Positions 16,228-25,527 of a stretch of DNA of 64,000 bases are shown in pieces. The notes beneath the pieces were generated by a model. The model searched no databases. It was not told where the DNA came from and saw only the letters and a list, made by a program, of their open reading frames with translations. Both the position numbers and the translations under genes were made by a program. Within the stretch, counting starts at the first letter, position 1, and every line of letters begins with the position of its first letter. The stretch covers positions 90,228-154,227 of the forward strand of contig VXMF01000030.1 of the NCBI GenBank assembly GCA_009841225.1, read 5' to 3'. This DNA comes from Terriglobia bacterium (GTDB taxonomy: Bacteria; Acidobacteriota; Terriglobia; Bryobacterales; UBA6623).

Positions 16228-18582
16228 TCAGGCGATCACAGGCACTGGGTTCAGGTCAGCTTCGGCGAGAGGGTGCTTGCGACGCCCCATGCTGACAGGC
16301 ACGCCATACAGGCGTCCAGGCGCGAACCTTGCCCAAAAATGGCGCATCCCCGGAACGATGACCCGAGCCACGGGCATTCCTATGTCGGGCCGAGTCTGAT
16401 CCAGCACCAAGAACTCCATGCCCCTGGCTTCAACGAGTGCGCGGCAATGCTCCACATCGTCGCGCGTATCCGTCGCCTCGATCACCGAATACTCCGAAGC
16501 GTTGCGGAGCGGCTCGTCTGCGGCCGGCGCCAGCCAGGGGCAATCGGCGAGTCGAAAGGTCTTCCACCACCAAAGCGCCAGCGGGTCATCGATCGTCGGC
16601 CGACCGTCGCGCCTCCCGGGATGCGGCAGCCAGGTAAGGCACTGGTTCAATTCGCAAATCGCGCGCAGGGCCGCTGTGCCCGCGTCGGGGTGGGCGCCGG
16701 CGCCGTAGATGATGTCCTCGGTTTGGGCGCCCAGTCTGCGCGAGAGTGCGACGAACGTGGGAATGCCGATATCGGACGTGACGTCGAGCATCCACAGATC
16801 GCGCTCGTAGCCGGCGTAATAGTCCGGGGCCAACGCGAGATACTCGTCGTTGAAGCTGGAAAGATCGACCGCGGGCACACGGAGTCGGTTGTACCACCAG
16901 ATGGCGAACGCATCGCGCTCAGCCAGTTCATAGAAGCCTTGCGCGATGGCTTCTTCCAAGGTAGTGCCCGCGGCACAGCCGTTGGAATCGGCGATCAGGT
17001 CCGCAGGGCCACGCTGTTCGGCTGGCATGCTGTAGAGCATCGACGTCGGGAGATAACGATGTCGCTGCTGCGTCAACGACCACACAGGTGTCCAGTCGAT
17101 TTCGGCATCGGGGTCGAGACGAGGCGGGACGATGTTGTAAGGATGGCCCTTCGCGTTGATGCTCTCTGCGTTGTCAAGCTGATCGTCGCTGAACAGCTGC
17201 GCATCGTTTGGATGGATCGCATCCTCTCCGCTGGCGAACTCGACGAATCGCTTCCGGATGCGGATCTCGTCCCCACAGTATGCGCCCGAATAGCGCTCGA
17301 CCGCCTCGCAGAGGGCGCTGACCTTGGATTGCTCTCGTGTGCTGCCCTTGCCGGCGCTCTTGCTGCGGAGGCTGCGCCTGAGCGAACTCAACGTGCGGCT
17401 CTTCGTGCCGAGATTGCTTCCGGCCCAATAGACATGCAGCCAGCGGTCGGACTCCGCGGTCGTGCGCGACAGCCAGGTCACGACACCACTGATCGGGCTC
17501 ACCAAGTGGCGGTACTTCGCCAGGGTGACTTCCGGCGCAACGGTGCGCGCGCCGCCGCTGTTTCGATGGGTCTTGGGGCTCGCTTTCAGACACAGCGGAA
17601 CTGGCGGTCGGTCCGGTCGGTTCAACGCCTCGTCGCCGCAGGCCTGGCACTGCGGCCGGCGCACTACCCAATGCTGCGAACTCTCGAATGTGCCCACGTG
17701 CATCGCGATCGCCTGGTTGTGAATCGGGGCCGCCTCATCCAACACCAGCCATTTGACGATCTCGCCCGCGATCAGCCCGTATAGCGCTTCAAGCACTGTG
17801 GGCTGCGCCGCGAACGGCTTGAAAGCAGCCTCATCGCCAGCAATGTTGCGCAGGTAATTGTGGACTTCCTGATGGCTGCGCAGGCGGTAAGCCAGACAGT
17901 CCCAGCAGGGTCCTTGTCTATCCGCATGAAATATGGGGCCGAACAGCGCCTCCATGCCGCGCGGTCGCACCAGTGTCCAAGGCGCTCCCGTCTCGAGCTG
18001 GCCCCGATTCACCTCGGCGAGGTGTGCCGCGAGGTAGTCGTCGCAGACTAGAACAGTGAGCGCGGGATCGACAGTCCCCACCTTGGCACCGCTGTCTTCC
18101 AGCTGCCGGACCAGCCGGCCGTCGTCACCCTCGACCTTGACACGCGATTCCGCCAGCCGCTGTTCGACCCAGCGTGGCGATGCACCAAGCGACGACCAGT
18201 AGGCCGCCCGCGATCGGTCCATGCCGTGATCGGCAGAGACGACATAGCCCTTGGCCGAAAGCGAAACAATCGCCGCAAGAACGTCGGCTGCGGCATGCGT
18301 GCCTCCAAGGGCAGCGACAATCTCCCCCTGGGGGTGCCGACCGTCTAGCAAGGGCAGCAGGCTGCTGTACAGGTTGCCGTGCAGCAAGGTATTGAACGAC
18401 TCAGAAACCAGCAGCATCTGCCAGTCGCCGATATCGTGAAATCGCAGGTGCGGGGCTAGCGCAGGAAGCTCGACGAGGCCTTGGTCCGAAGGAGTCGTTC
18501 TGGCCAGAATCCCCTGCCTAGGATTGACGTCCGTCTGCGCTGGCATCTGGGATTTGCGCGCCGGGTCAGCCGGTACGCTCAC
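16228..18582 (-). CDS. Fused leader-binding/YcaO cyclodehydratase (azoline-forming)
   Basis: A 784-residue fusion of the two halves of a TOMM cyclodehydratase, which uses ATP to turn Cys, Ser or Thr into azolines. Residues about 45-118 look like a PqqD-type leader-recognition domain (RRE). About 120-330 is an E1/ThiF-like domain with two CxxC pairs, C226-C229 and C312-C315, which would bind structural zinc. About 360-784 is the YcaO domain, with the ATP/Mg motifs SALCEAVERYSG and SNGCAAGTTLEEAIAQGFYE and the conserved VARVIVPGMRH. The C-terminus ends PVPVIA, close to the Pro-rich tail of azoline-forming YcaOs. The LCCCW core of the precursor is an obvious substrate. GTG start overlaps the stop of the upstream AlkB fusion by four bases; an in-frame ATG lies at 18546. 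No partner dehydrogenase was recognised, so thiazolines might remain unoxidised. Confidence 0.92.
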   Translation of the reverse strand: MSVPADPARKSQMPAQTDVNPRQGILARTTPSDQGLVELPALAPHLRFHDIGDWQMLLVSESFNTLLHGNLYSSLLPLLDGRHPQGEIVAALGGTHAAADVLAAIVSLSAKGYVVSADHGMDRSRAAYWSSLGASPRWVEQRLAESRVKVEGDDGRLVRQLEDSGAKVGTVDPALTVLVCDDYLAAHLAEVNRGQLETGAPWTLVRPRGMEALFGPIFHADRQGPCWDCLAYRLRSHQEVHNYLRNIAGDEAAFKPFAAQPTVLEALYGLIAGEIVKWLVLDEAAPIHNQAIAMHVGTFESSQHWVVRRPQCQACGDEALNRPDRPPVPLCLKASPKTHRNSGGARTVAPEVTLAKYRHLVSPISGVVTWLSRTTAESDRWLHVYWAGSNLGTKSRTLSSLRRSLRSKSAGKGSTREQSKVSALCEAVERYSGAYCGDEIRIRKRFVEFASGEDAIHPNDAQLFSDDQLDNAESINAKGHPYNIVPPRLDPDAEIDWTPVWSLTQQRHRYLPTSMLYSMPAEQRGPADLIADSNGCAAGTTLEEAIAQGFYELAERDAFAIWWYNRLRVPAVDLSSFNDEYLALAPDYYAGYERDLWMLDVTSDIGIPTFVALSRRLGAQTEDIIYGAGAHPDAGTAALRAICELNQCLTWLPHPGRRDGRPTIDDPLALWWWKTFRLADCPWLAPAADEPLRNASEYSVIEATDTRDDVEHCRALVEARGMEFLVLDQTRPDIGMPVARVIVPGMRHFWARFAPGRLYGVPVSMGRRKHPLAEADLNPVPVIA

Positions 18583-20975
18583 GCGCGCGAAAGAAGCGTG
18601 TCGATCTGCTCCCCTGCGCGGGATGCGGTTCTGGTTACTGCCGACTCCAACCCCTCAAGATCCTCGTGCCCGCACGCATTCGCGACAAGAGATTTGACCT
18701 TCGGGCCTGCCGCGCTCACGTCGAATCCTTCCTCTCCAATGAGGCGCGTTATGCCCTGCAAATCACGCCACGTGGCGGCGGCTTGCGCCAGCGGCTCGGC
18801 GCCCGCAGCATTGAACACCGCTGCGGCGGTGGGAGCCGGATCGTCAAGGCCTGCTCCCGAACCCGTCAGCTGCAGGAAGCGCGCCGCCCTCTCGACATCA
18901 TCCAGCCCGCCGCGCGCACGGGCGTAGCTAGACACGCCGGGCTCGGCCACGTCTTCCGGTGGCTCGCGCAACTGGGCGACCAAGGACTCGTCCGTGCCGC
19001 ACTCGGCAAGGGCTTCGCGCCGTGCTCGGTCGAAGCGGTGGGTGATTTCAGAAGCGCCGGACTCGAACACGCAACGTGCCCGGGTCAGCACGGGGATTCC
19101 GCCGGGAGCGGCGTTCCTACAATGCTCCGCCAGCTCCGAAAGCGGCAGCACAAGAAGGGAACTCGCGTCGGGCGGAACCGGAGAGAACAACAAACTGTCC
19201 TGCGCCAAGTCGGTCAGGGCCTTGCGAAAGCGCACGCACAGGCGCTCATGTTCGCCAGACCGCCCGCCATCATGGACAAACAGCATCTCGATTGCCCCCC
19301 CGGGATAGACTTCCCGGCTGGCGAGATCGCCCAAGAGTATGGCAGCGACCTCGCCTGCGCGCTGCGGCCCAACCCGGTCGACCACATCCGCGACGACCGC
19401 TGCAAGCACGGTCGAGACGGACGCTTCTGCGAGATTGGACAGCGCGATCTTCGACTCAGCTGGCGACAGGTTTCCGCGCACGACGTGCATGCCAATCTGA
19501 AACGCCTTGTCGTTCGACCAGTTTCGGACGATTTCAGCCGATTCCTTGGCATCTGCCGTCGGCAGTTCGGCAACAAGCTCCTTCATTTCCTGAACGCCCA
19601 TCTCGCGCGTCCAGAAGAGCCTCGTCAGCCCGCGCCGCGCAATCGCCTCGGACTCTTGATCCGGCCCAAATCCGCTCGGCAGGTCGAGATCGGTGAATTC
19701 CCGGTCCTGCAAGTTGTCGAGCAGCTCCGAATTGCGCTCGATCCATTTCGCAAGCCTTGGGGCAGCACCAAAGATCTCGACGATCGCCTCGAAGGCGTCA
19801 GGTCGCGCAGCGGAAGCCGGGCTGTCGTAGGCACTCCAGTCATCGATCTCTGGATAGAAGTGCTTACGCCATTGGTCGACCAACGGGTCCATCTTTTCGA
19901 ACCAACGCTTCGGCCGCAGCACGATGTTCATCATGTCGGCGTAGGTTCCCGGCAACTCCGGCGATTCGGGCAGGCCACAGACTTGGAGGAGTGGGTAGTG
20001 GCGGGATGCCATCGCATGATGATCCGCATGGCGCTGCATGTTAAAGAACATCCAGTTGCTGAACTTCCAATCGGCGCTCCAAGAGTGGCGTGGCATCACC
20101 TTTTCCCAGCGGCCGTTCGGCAGACGGACGCGGCGCAAGCCGTAGTGTTGAAAATAGTTGCTAATCTTCATCGAAAAGACGCAGCTTAGCCCGAGAAAGG
20201 CAAAGACGGGAACGGCCCAGATCCCGCCCATCCAGAACGCAAGACCGTACCAGAACGCGACAGCTATGCCGTATCGCCAGAACGGATTGCTGTAGTGCCA
20301 CATGGACCTGTGGCACCGCGCCAGACGGTCGCGAGCAACCGTCCAAGAATTCGTGAGGTTACTTACGACCTCCTTGGGGAAATATCTCCAGAAACTTTCC
20401 CCCTTCGGAGCGGATCCCACATCATGCGGTGTGCCGACCTTTGCATGGTGGATATACACGTGCTCCGTGGCGTATTGCGGATAGGAAGCACAGGCAAGGA
20501 GAAATTCTCCGAGCCGCCTTTCCCAAGTGAAACGCCGATGAATCAGTTCGTGACCGACTACAAATACGGCTTGCGCTTCCATCGTCAAAATGATCGCCAA
20601 GAGCACGTCTTCCCAGAGTGCGAACGGATTCGAGACAAGAATCTGCCACATGCCGAAAACGAGTGTAGGCGGCCACAGGAACGCCCAGGCCCAAACCGGC
20701 AGATTGTGCCAGAACAGGTGGCGCTCTGACGTCGTCGCCGGGTCCATATTGCGCCCGTCCCGACCCAGCGCCCGATCCAGCGGCCCCGCGACGCTCATAA
20801 AGAGGAATGCCGGCAACAGCCACCAGCCGCCATAGACCGCGGCTGCAAGAATCAGTGGAAAGATTCCTAGTGGCAGATAGTGCGGAAGGGCGTTGCGGAT
20901 CGAAGGTTCGATGTGCTGCGTGGAAGCAGCCCTGTTCGATCCTACGCCATCACCTATAGCAGTAGCTTGCGGCAT
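18579..20975 (-). CDS. AlkB-type membrane monooxygenase fused to a degenerate GlnE half
   Basis: This 798-residue protein joins two unrelated parts. Residues about 30-385 are an integral-membrane di-iron hydroxylase of the AlkB alkane monooxygenase family. Histidine boxes are HELIH (142-146), HVYIHH (172-177) and RHADHH (315-320), plus the AlkB hallmark NYFQHYGLR (273-281). Residues about 393-798 resemble the C-terminal adenylyltransferase half of glutamine synthetase adenylyltransferase (GlnE). It begins IFGAAPRLAKWIERNSELLD, continues with FQIGMHVVRGNLSPAE and LSNLAEASVS, has ARGGLDDVERAARFLQL, and ends with the WRDLQGITRL helix. The nucleotidyl-transfer GSDxD motif is replaced by GGAIE (559-563), so that domain is probably a non-catalytic scaffold. 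Its gene overlaps the YcaO gene by four bases and follows the NHLP-cyclase gene, which suggests hydroxylation of the RiPP or of a lipid attached to it. A plain alkane or fatty-acid hydroxylase is the alternative. Confidence 0.88.
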   Translation of the reverse strand: MPQATAIGDGVGSNRAASTQHIEPSIRNALPHYLPLGIFPLILAAAVYGGWWLLPAFLFMSVAGPLDRALGRDGRNMDPATTSERHLFWHNLPVWAWAFLWPPTLVFGMWQILVSNPFALWEDVLLAIILTMEAQAVFVVGHELIHRRFTWERRLGEFLLACASYPQYATEHVYIHHAKVGTPHDVGSAPKGESFWRYFPKEVVSNLTNSWTVARDRLARCHRSMWHYSNPFWRYGIAVAFWYGLAFWMGGIWAVPVFAFLGLSCVFSMKISNYFQHYGLRRVRLPNGRWEKVMPRHSWSADWKFSNWMFFNMQRHADHHAMASRHYPLLQVCGLPESPELPGTYADMMNIVLRPKRWFEKMDPLVDQWRKHFYPEIDDWSAYDSPASAARPDAFEAIVEIFGAAPRLAKWIERNSELLDNLQDREFTDLDLPSGFGPDQESEAIARRGLTRLFWTREMGVQEMKELVAELPTADAKESAEIVRNWSNDKAFQIGMHVVRGNLSPAESKIALSNLAEASVSTVLAAVVADVVDRVGPQRAGEVAAILLGDLASREVYPGGAIEMLFVHDGGRSGEHERLCVRFRKALTDLAQDSLLFSPVPPDASSLLVLPLSELAEHCRNAAPGGIPVLTRARCVFESGASEITHRFDRARREALAECGTDESLVAQLREPPEDVAEPGVSSYARARGGLDDVERAARFLQLTGSGAGLDDPAPTAAAVFNAAGAEPLAQAAATWRDLQGITRLIGEEGFDVSAAGPKVKSLVANACGHEDLEGLESAVTRTASRAGEQIDTLLSRA

Positions 20976-21052
20976 GGTCGGCCCCCGAACGGACTATCGC
21001 TCGCTAGCATCGACGTTCATGTTACCACCGGACAACCTAACCCGCACGTCCT

Positions 21053-22351
21053 TCAGTCCCTTAAGGTCTTGACAAGACGCGCCAGGGCTTCGATACAGAA
21101 TGCCGAGGTCACGGCCTCCGAGCCGTGCCCAATCCGCCCAACCGCGCCCCACTTCAAGAACTGGTCACCAAACGCGAGAAGCTCTGGCCAGCTGCCGTCC
21201 TCGCGTTGCGAATTCACGAGCCTCTCGACGTGGTGCTTCGCGTCGATGCCTTCGGAGCTTCCAAGGTTGTAGAACGCCGACACTGCCTGAGCGGTCTGAA
21301 GCAGATTGCCGAATCCCCCGCTCTTGCCGCTCAGGCTCAGGATGCGGTCCGCAAGTATGGGGCGCAGTCGATCGAGGGCGGGCTGCACACGGACCACTGC
21401 ACGAGCAATCGCGTAGTAGATCGCGGCCGTATCCGGATACCACTTGGACGAGCCCTCGAGGCCATCTTCCGTAATCAAGGCTTCCAACCATCGCTGGGCG
21501 TCTTTCGTTTCGGGACGGTCGCCTAGGTAAGCAATGACATTCGCATTGACTACTGGGTCAGATTCAATGCGAAATTTCGACACAACATTGGGTTCGCCTT
21601 CCGCCAGAACCCAAGTTAAGAAACGACCTTCTTCGTCGCGATTCTCCAATATTCTCGGCACGTTTCTTCCTAGCAGAATCCAAGGATGATTCCTGATGGC
21701 CAGTGAACAAAGCGTAGTGCTGTCAAGATCGTGAGGCAGGTGGCTGTAGTAGCGCCAGAATCCGGGATATTCAATAGTGTCGACAAGATACTTCTTGGTA
21801 GCGCTGCACATGGCCTTAGCTCGCGTCTCGTCGCAACTTTCTAAGGCAAGCGCACAGAGTGCTGAAACGAAAGGAGGCCGTTCGAAATGCCTTGGAATAT
21901 CCGGGTCAGCTGTGTTGAACCGGATGCAGTGCCAAGCCCCATTCCTGTCGATAGTGGATTCCAAGAAAACTAGACCGCGCTGAATGCTCTCTCTACTCGC
22001 TCTTGCAAGCGTCCCGGATGCAGCAGCGGTGCATCGGGATCGCACCGCTTCGCGGGCGGGTCGGGCAGGCGGCGCGGGGTCGTAGAGTGTCTTGCGAAGA
22101 AACTCCAGCGATGCCGCGCCGGTTCTTGCCTCCTTCCGCTCGGCCTCGCTCAGTCTGCTACGTGGCGGAAGCACGATGTGCGTCGACGTATAGGTTTCTT
22201 CGTGCACCTGAATCTCATGGCCTTCGTCCAGCGTGACGCCGAATTCCTTCTCGATTGTCTCCCTAGGCTTCGTGAGAAGAAGTTCGCGAAAGTCATTGTC
22301 CTCGCCAGCTCTTGATGCCAGGAAATCTGCTGCGTCGACGGGCCCCTTCAT
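21053..22351 (-). CDS. NHLP leader-like domain fused to a class II terpene-cyclase-like barrel
   Basis: Residues 1 to about 85 align without gaps to the RiPP precursor leader at 9041-9292: DNDFRELLLTKPRETIEKEF against LDAEFRKQLLADPKATIGAE, then EIQVHEETYTSTHIVLPP against TIEVHESDMQTVHLALPP. Residues about 115-432 form one alpha/alpha barrel of the squalene-hopene cyclase/prenyltransferase-like superfamily, with QW-type repeats (IDRNGAW; QREDGSW at 382-388) and DPVVNANVIAYL. DLDSTT (208-213) matches the class II cyclase DxDD motif with its middle, proton-donating Asp kept and the fourth position Ser. Typical squalene-hopene cyclases are about 650 residues with two barrels; this is a single barrel. 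It may cyclise a prenyl group on the peptide, or the leader part may only serve as a docking tag. The ATG has an AAGGAAGG site upstream. Confidence 0.85.
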   Translation of the reverse strand: MKGPVDAADFLASRAGEDNDFRELLLTKPRETIEKEFGVTLDEGHEIQVHEETYTSTHIVLPPRSRLSEAERKEARTGAASLEFLRKTLYDPAPPARPAREAVRSRCTAAASGTLARASRESIQRGLVFLESTIDRNGAWHCIRFNTADPDIPRHFERPPFVSALCALALESCDETRAKAMCSATKKYLVDTIEYPGFWRYYSHLPHDLDSTTLCSLAIRNHPWILLGRNVPRILENRDEEGRFLTWVLAEGEPNVVSKFRIESDPVVNANVIAYLGDRPETKDAQRWLEALITEDGLEGSSKWYPDTAAIYYAIARAVVRVQPALDRLRPILADRILSLSGKSGGFGNLLQTAQAVSAFYNLGSSEGIDAKHHVERLVNSQREDGSWPELLAFGDQFLKWGAVGRIGHGSEAVTSAFCIEALARLVKTLRD

Positions 22352-22584
22352 TGATGCCTTCCTTTTCCCCGGGTCTTTCTCGAGCGTGAATTCTCGACGG
22401 CCAGGTTGACGAGGGCACGCGAATCGTCACGAATCCCAAGTACTCCACGACCACCCCGGACGCAATCGCGGGTGACGCTGTTACCAATCCAATCTTGGGC
22501 AGGGCGGGAGGACATCCTATGGCCGGTCATGCAACCCTCGCCCATCCATGGAACGATAGCTTCCAAGCGGTCCGCCCGTTCGGA

Positions 22585-25527
22585 TCAAGCGATCTGCCTC
22601 CTGACCAGTTCCCTGAACACCCCGTCGACCTCCATTAGCTCGCTGAACGAGCCACTTTGCACAACTTTTCCGGCCTGCAGCACGTAGATGCGGTCAGCCT
22701 GTTCCAGCGTGGACAGGCGGTGAGCTATGACAACGCGGGTGGAAGTCAGGTCGGTGAGGTTCCGCATCACCTTGGCTTGGCTTTCGTTGTCCAGCCAGTT
22801 GGTCGCCTCGTCGAGCAGCATGATTCGTGGCCTGCCGATCACGGAGCGAGCGATTGTGACGCGCTGACTCTCGCCGCCCGACAGGACAGCCCCGCTGGTG
22901 CCCACCATGGTCATCATGCCCATGGGCATGCTCTTGATTTCGTTTTCGACTTCGGCGACCCGGACCGCCTCCCATACGTCCTTGTTCGCCACTTCATCGT
23001 GGTGACCGACCAAATTGTCCCAGAGATCCAAGGGATGGAGACCGACTGATTGTGGCACCACGCCAATTTTCCGGCGCACCTGTTTCAGGTTCAGGTGCCT
23101 CAAATCGCGCCCGTCGTAGTACACCGCGCCAGTGGTTGGCCGGTCGATTCCAAGCGCAAGTCGGAACAGAGTGCTCTTGCCGGCACCGGACTCACCGGCG
23201 ATCGCGACAAATTCGCCAGGCCGGGCGCGAATCGTTACATCGTCGAGAACTAACGGGCCTTCAGGATCGTAACGGAAGGAAACACGGTCGAACAAGAGTT
23301 CGCCGCCCAGATCCTCAACAAGCTGTCCTTCGACGTCGCTTTCAGGAACTGCAGCGAGCAACGGGCGCATTTGGTCGAAGGCCGGCAGCATGGCGGCCAC
23401 GTTGCCGAAAGACTCGCCTAGCCGCGCGATGGCGGTTTGGAAGGCGATGAAAACGGTGTAAACGACGAGAAAATCGCCGACCGGAATATTCCGCCCACTT
23501 ACCTCGATGGTCGCGAAGAGCAGCACGCCTCCGGCAATAAAGGGAAGCGCGGCACCGAATGCCCGCGAATGTCCCTCCAGTGCGCCCACTTCGAGCTCCG
23601 CGCGTTTCTGTTCGCGATAGTCCCGCGCCCAGATGGCGAACGCAGACCCTTCCGCGTTTTCCACACGTAACTTGGCGATACCACCCATGATCTGGAAGAG
23701 CTGGCCCGCCACGCGACGCGCTGCGCTGATCATCCGCCCATAGGGTGAGATCTGGCGCAACCCAAGGACTACGGTGACTAGCAGAGAAGCCAGGCTGAAG
23801 ACCAAGGCGATGACCCCGAGAGCGGCATCGTATAAGAAGACAACGCCAAGAGCCGGAAGCAGAAACACGATCGACAGCAGGCTGTCGGCGACGACTCCCT
23901 GCAAGCCATCGCGAAGATTCTGGAATGTCATTCCCGACATGGCCAGATCGCCCGCGGGATGGCGATGCAAGATGCTGGGCGGAAGGCGCATGAGGCGATC
24001 CCAGAAGGCAGCTTCGACCCGCGATGCCGAACGCCCCTCAAGCCGCATCATCGCCGTGCTCTGAAGCACGTGCAGCAGTGCTCCGAGCAGGCCAAACCCC
24101 GCCAGCGCCACGGCCATGGCATAGAGCGCTCCAGCGTCTCCGCCCGCCGTCACTTGATTCGCTACGAATCCAAGCGCCAGTGCCGGTAGCAGCTTGATCA
24201 GGCCGCCCGGAAGCCCAGCAAACAGTAAGCGCGCCAGTTCCCCGGCAGATCCATGCAGGGCGATTCCCAGCAGGTCCGCCGGCTTCACGTCCCCCGACGG
24301 CAACGGCCGATAGAACATCCAGACCCTCTCCCCCAATGCGCTGGCGCGGTCGGCCGTTATCCGGACGCTACGCTTGCTGGCTGGGTCGACTTCCCGGTAG
24401 CTGCCAAACATTCTCGGCAGCAGCGCTACTGGCTGGCCGTCCTCGGCGCGGAACGCTAGCATCGCGCCGCTATCGCTGCGCCACCATCTGCGCTCGGCTG
24501 TGAATCGCACGCGCCGGGCGCGTACCCCTGACGCATCAAGAACGTCCACGAGACCGACCGGAGAATCGGAAGGGCCCGAGCGCACTGGAATCTGGAAATC
24601 GATCCCTTCATGGCGGCCTATGATCTGCAGGGCATCCGCCAGTGCCGTGTCCTCGACGCTGGCATCTCGGTCGATCGGAAGGTCATGAATGTTGATTAGC
24701 CGCTGCCGTGCCGCCATTTCGGCCATGCGGCGGCTAGTCGTCCGCGCGCGTTCGAGATTCGCATAGTCGACCACCGCCAGCCTGCGGTTCACGCGCTCTA
24801 GGGCGAAGGCGACCGAGTGAAAAGAGGCGAGCGCCGGCAGCAGTGTGCCTTGCTGCGCCAGTGTTTCAGTCGACTTGCCCGAAATCGTCACTTCGTCGAA
24901 CAAGGTGAGCCAACTTGTCCGCGTCAGTGGTATCACGGCTTCGTGCGGGCCGAGGGTCTCGGCATCTTCCGCTTGGTCGATAAGCCCCATGAACAGACTT
25001 GTCCCGCGTGGGGGCTCGGACACCCACACCACACCGCGCCGAGCGGACAGCGTACAAGGGGGCAGGGTCTGCGTCAGACCGGGTTCCGCCAGAGCAGTCG
25101 GACGCGGAAGGTGGCTTGCAAGACGCGCAAGCGTGTCAGCGATATCAGTCAGCCAAGTATCTGTCTGTGCGGCCACTTCCGCTGGATGGACTTCGGACAG
25201 CAAGGATGTCGGCAGGCGTTTCAGGACGGTACCCGGCAATCCCTTGGCAATCATGCTGAGCGTAGTGTCTTCGTTGGCGCCGCCTTCGTCCGGTGCGACG
25301 CCCGGCAGCAATTGGCCTGATTCACGGCGCACCAGATGCTGCGGGGCCGCCTGCTCCACGCCGTCCTTGAATTCGACGAGGAACAGATTGACGGCACCCC
25401 GATCAATGAACCAGGCGTTATCCGGGTCGTCGAGCTTCACCGGCAGGTTGCCGGCGCAGGCCACGGATGTACCGGAGCGGGCCGCGAGTTCGGCTAGTGA
25501 TGTGAATCCCGGACTCGTTTCGTGCAT
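22585..25527 (-). CDS. NHLP-type ABC exporter, permease/ATPase without peptidase
   Basis: A 980-residue ABC transporter half of the second type found with NHLP peptides. The first roughly 400 residues are soluble and lack the C39 catalytic residues. They are followed by about six membrane helices and an ATPase domain with Walker A GESGAGKST, signature LSGGESQRV and Walker B IMLLDEATNWLD. The start is ATG 25527, which overlaps the TGA of the upstream transporter by one base (TGATG); the longer open frame to 25677 would run inside the neighbouring gene. With the C39 transporter upstream it probably forms a heterodimeric exporter in the inner membrane. Confidence 0.93.
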   Translation of the reverse strand: MHETSPGFTSLAELAARSGTSVACAGNLPVKLDDPDNAWFIDRGAVNLFLVEFKDGVEQAAPQHLVRRESGQLLPGVAPDEGGANEDTTLSMIAKGLPGTVLKRLPTSLLSEVHPAEVAAQTDTWLTDIADTLARLASHLPRPTALAEPGLTQTLPPCTLSARRGVVWVSEPPRGTSLFMGLIDQAEDAETLGPHEAVIPLTRTSWLTLFDEVTISGKSTETLAQQGTLLPALASFHSVAFALERVNRRLAVVDYANLERARTTSRRMAEMAARQRLINIHDLPIDRDASVEDTALADALQIIGRHEGIDFQIPVRSGPSDSPVGLVDVLDASGVRARRVRFTAERRWWRSDSGAMLAFRAEDGQPVALLPRMFGSYREVDPASKRSVRITADRASALGERVWMFYRPLPSGDVKPADLLGIALHGSAGELARLLFAGLPGGLIKLLPALALGFVANQVTAGGDAGALYAMAVALAGFGLLGALLHVLQSTAMMRLEGRSASRVEAAFWDRLMRLPPSILHRHPAGDLAMSGMTFQNLRDGLQGVVADSLLSIVFLLPALGVVFLYDAALGVIALVFSLASLLVTVVLGLRQISPYGRMISAARRVAGQLFQIMGGIAKLRVENAEGSAFAIWARDYREQKRAELEVGALEGHSRAFGAALPFIAGGVLLFATIEVSGRNIPVGDFLVVYTVFIAFQTAIARLGESFGNVAAMLPAFDQMRPLLAAVPESDVEGQLVEDLGGELLFDRVSFRYDPEGPLVLDDVTIRARPGEFVAIAGESGAGKSTLFRLALGIDRPTTGAVYYDGRDLRHLNLKQVRRKIGVVPQSVGLHPLDLWDNLVGHHDEVANKDVWEAVRVAEVENEIKSMPMGMMTMVGTSGAVLSGGESQRVTIARSVIGRPRIMLLDEATNWLDNESQAKVMRNLTDLTSTRVVIAHRLSTLEQADRIYVLQAGKVVQSGSFSELMEVDGVFRELVRRQIA

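Noticed and set aside
22348..22566. 72-codon minus-strand frame just before the NHLP-cyclase gene, considered as a second precursor
   Set aside because: It has no NHLP leader pattern and no plausible core; it overlaps the next start, so it is probably chance.
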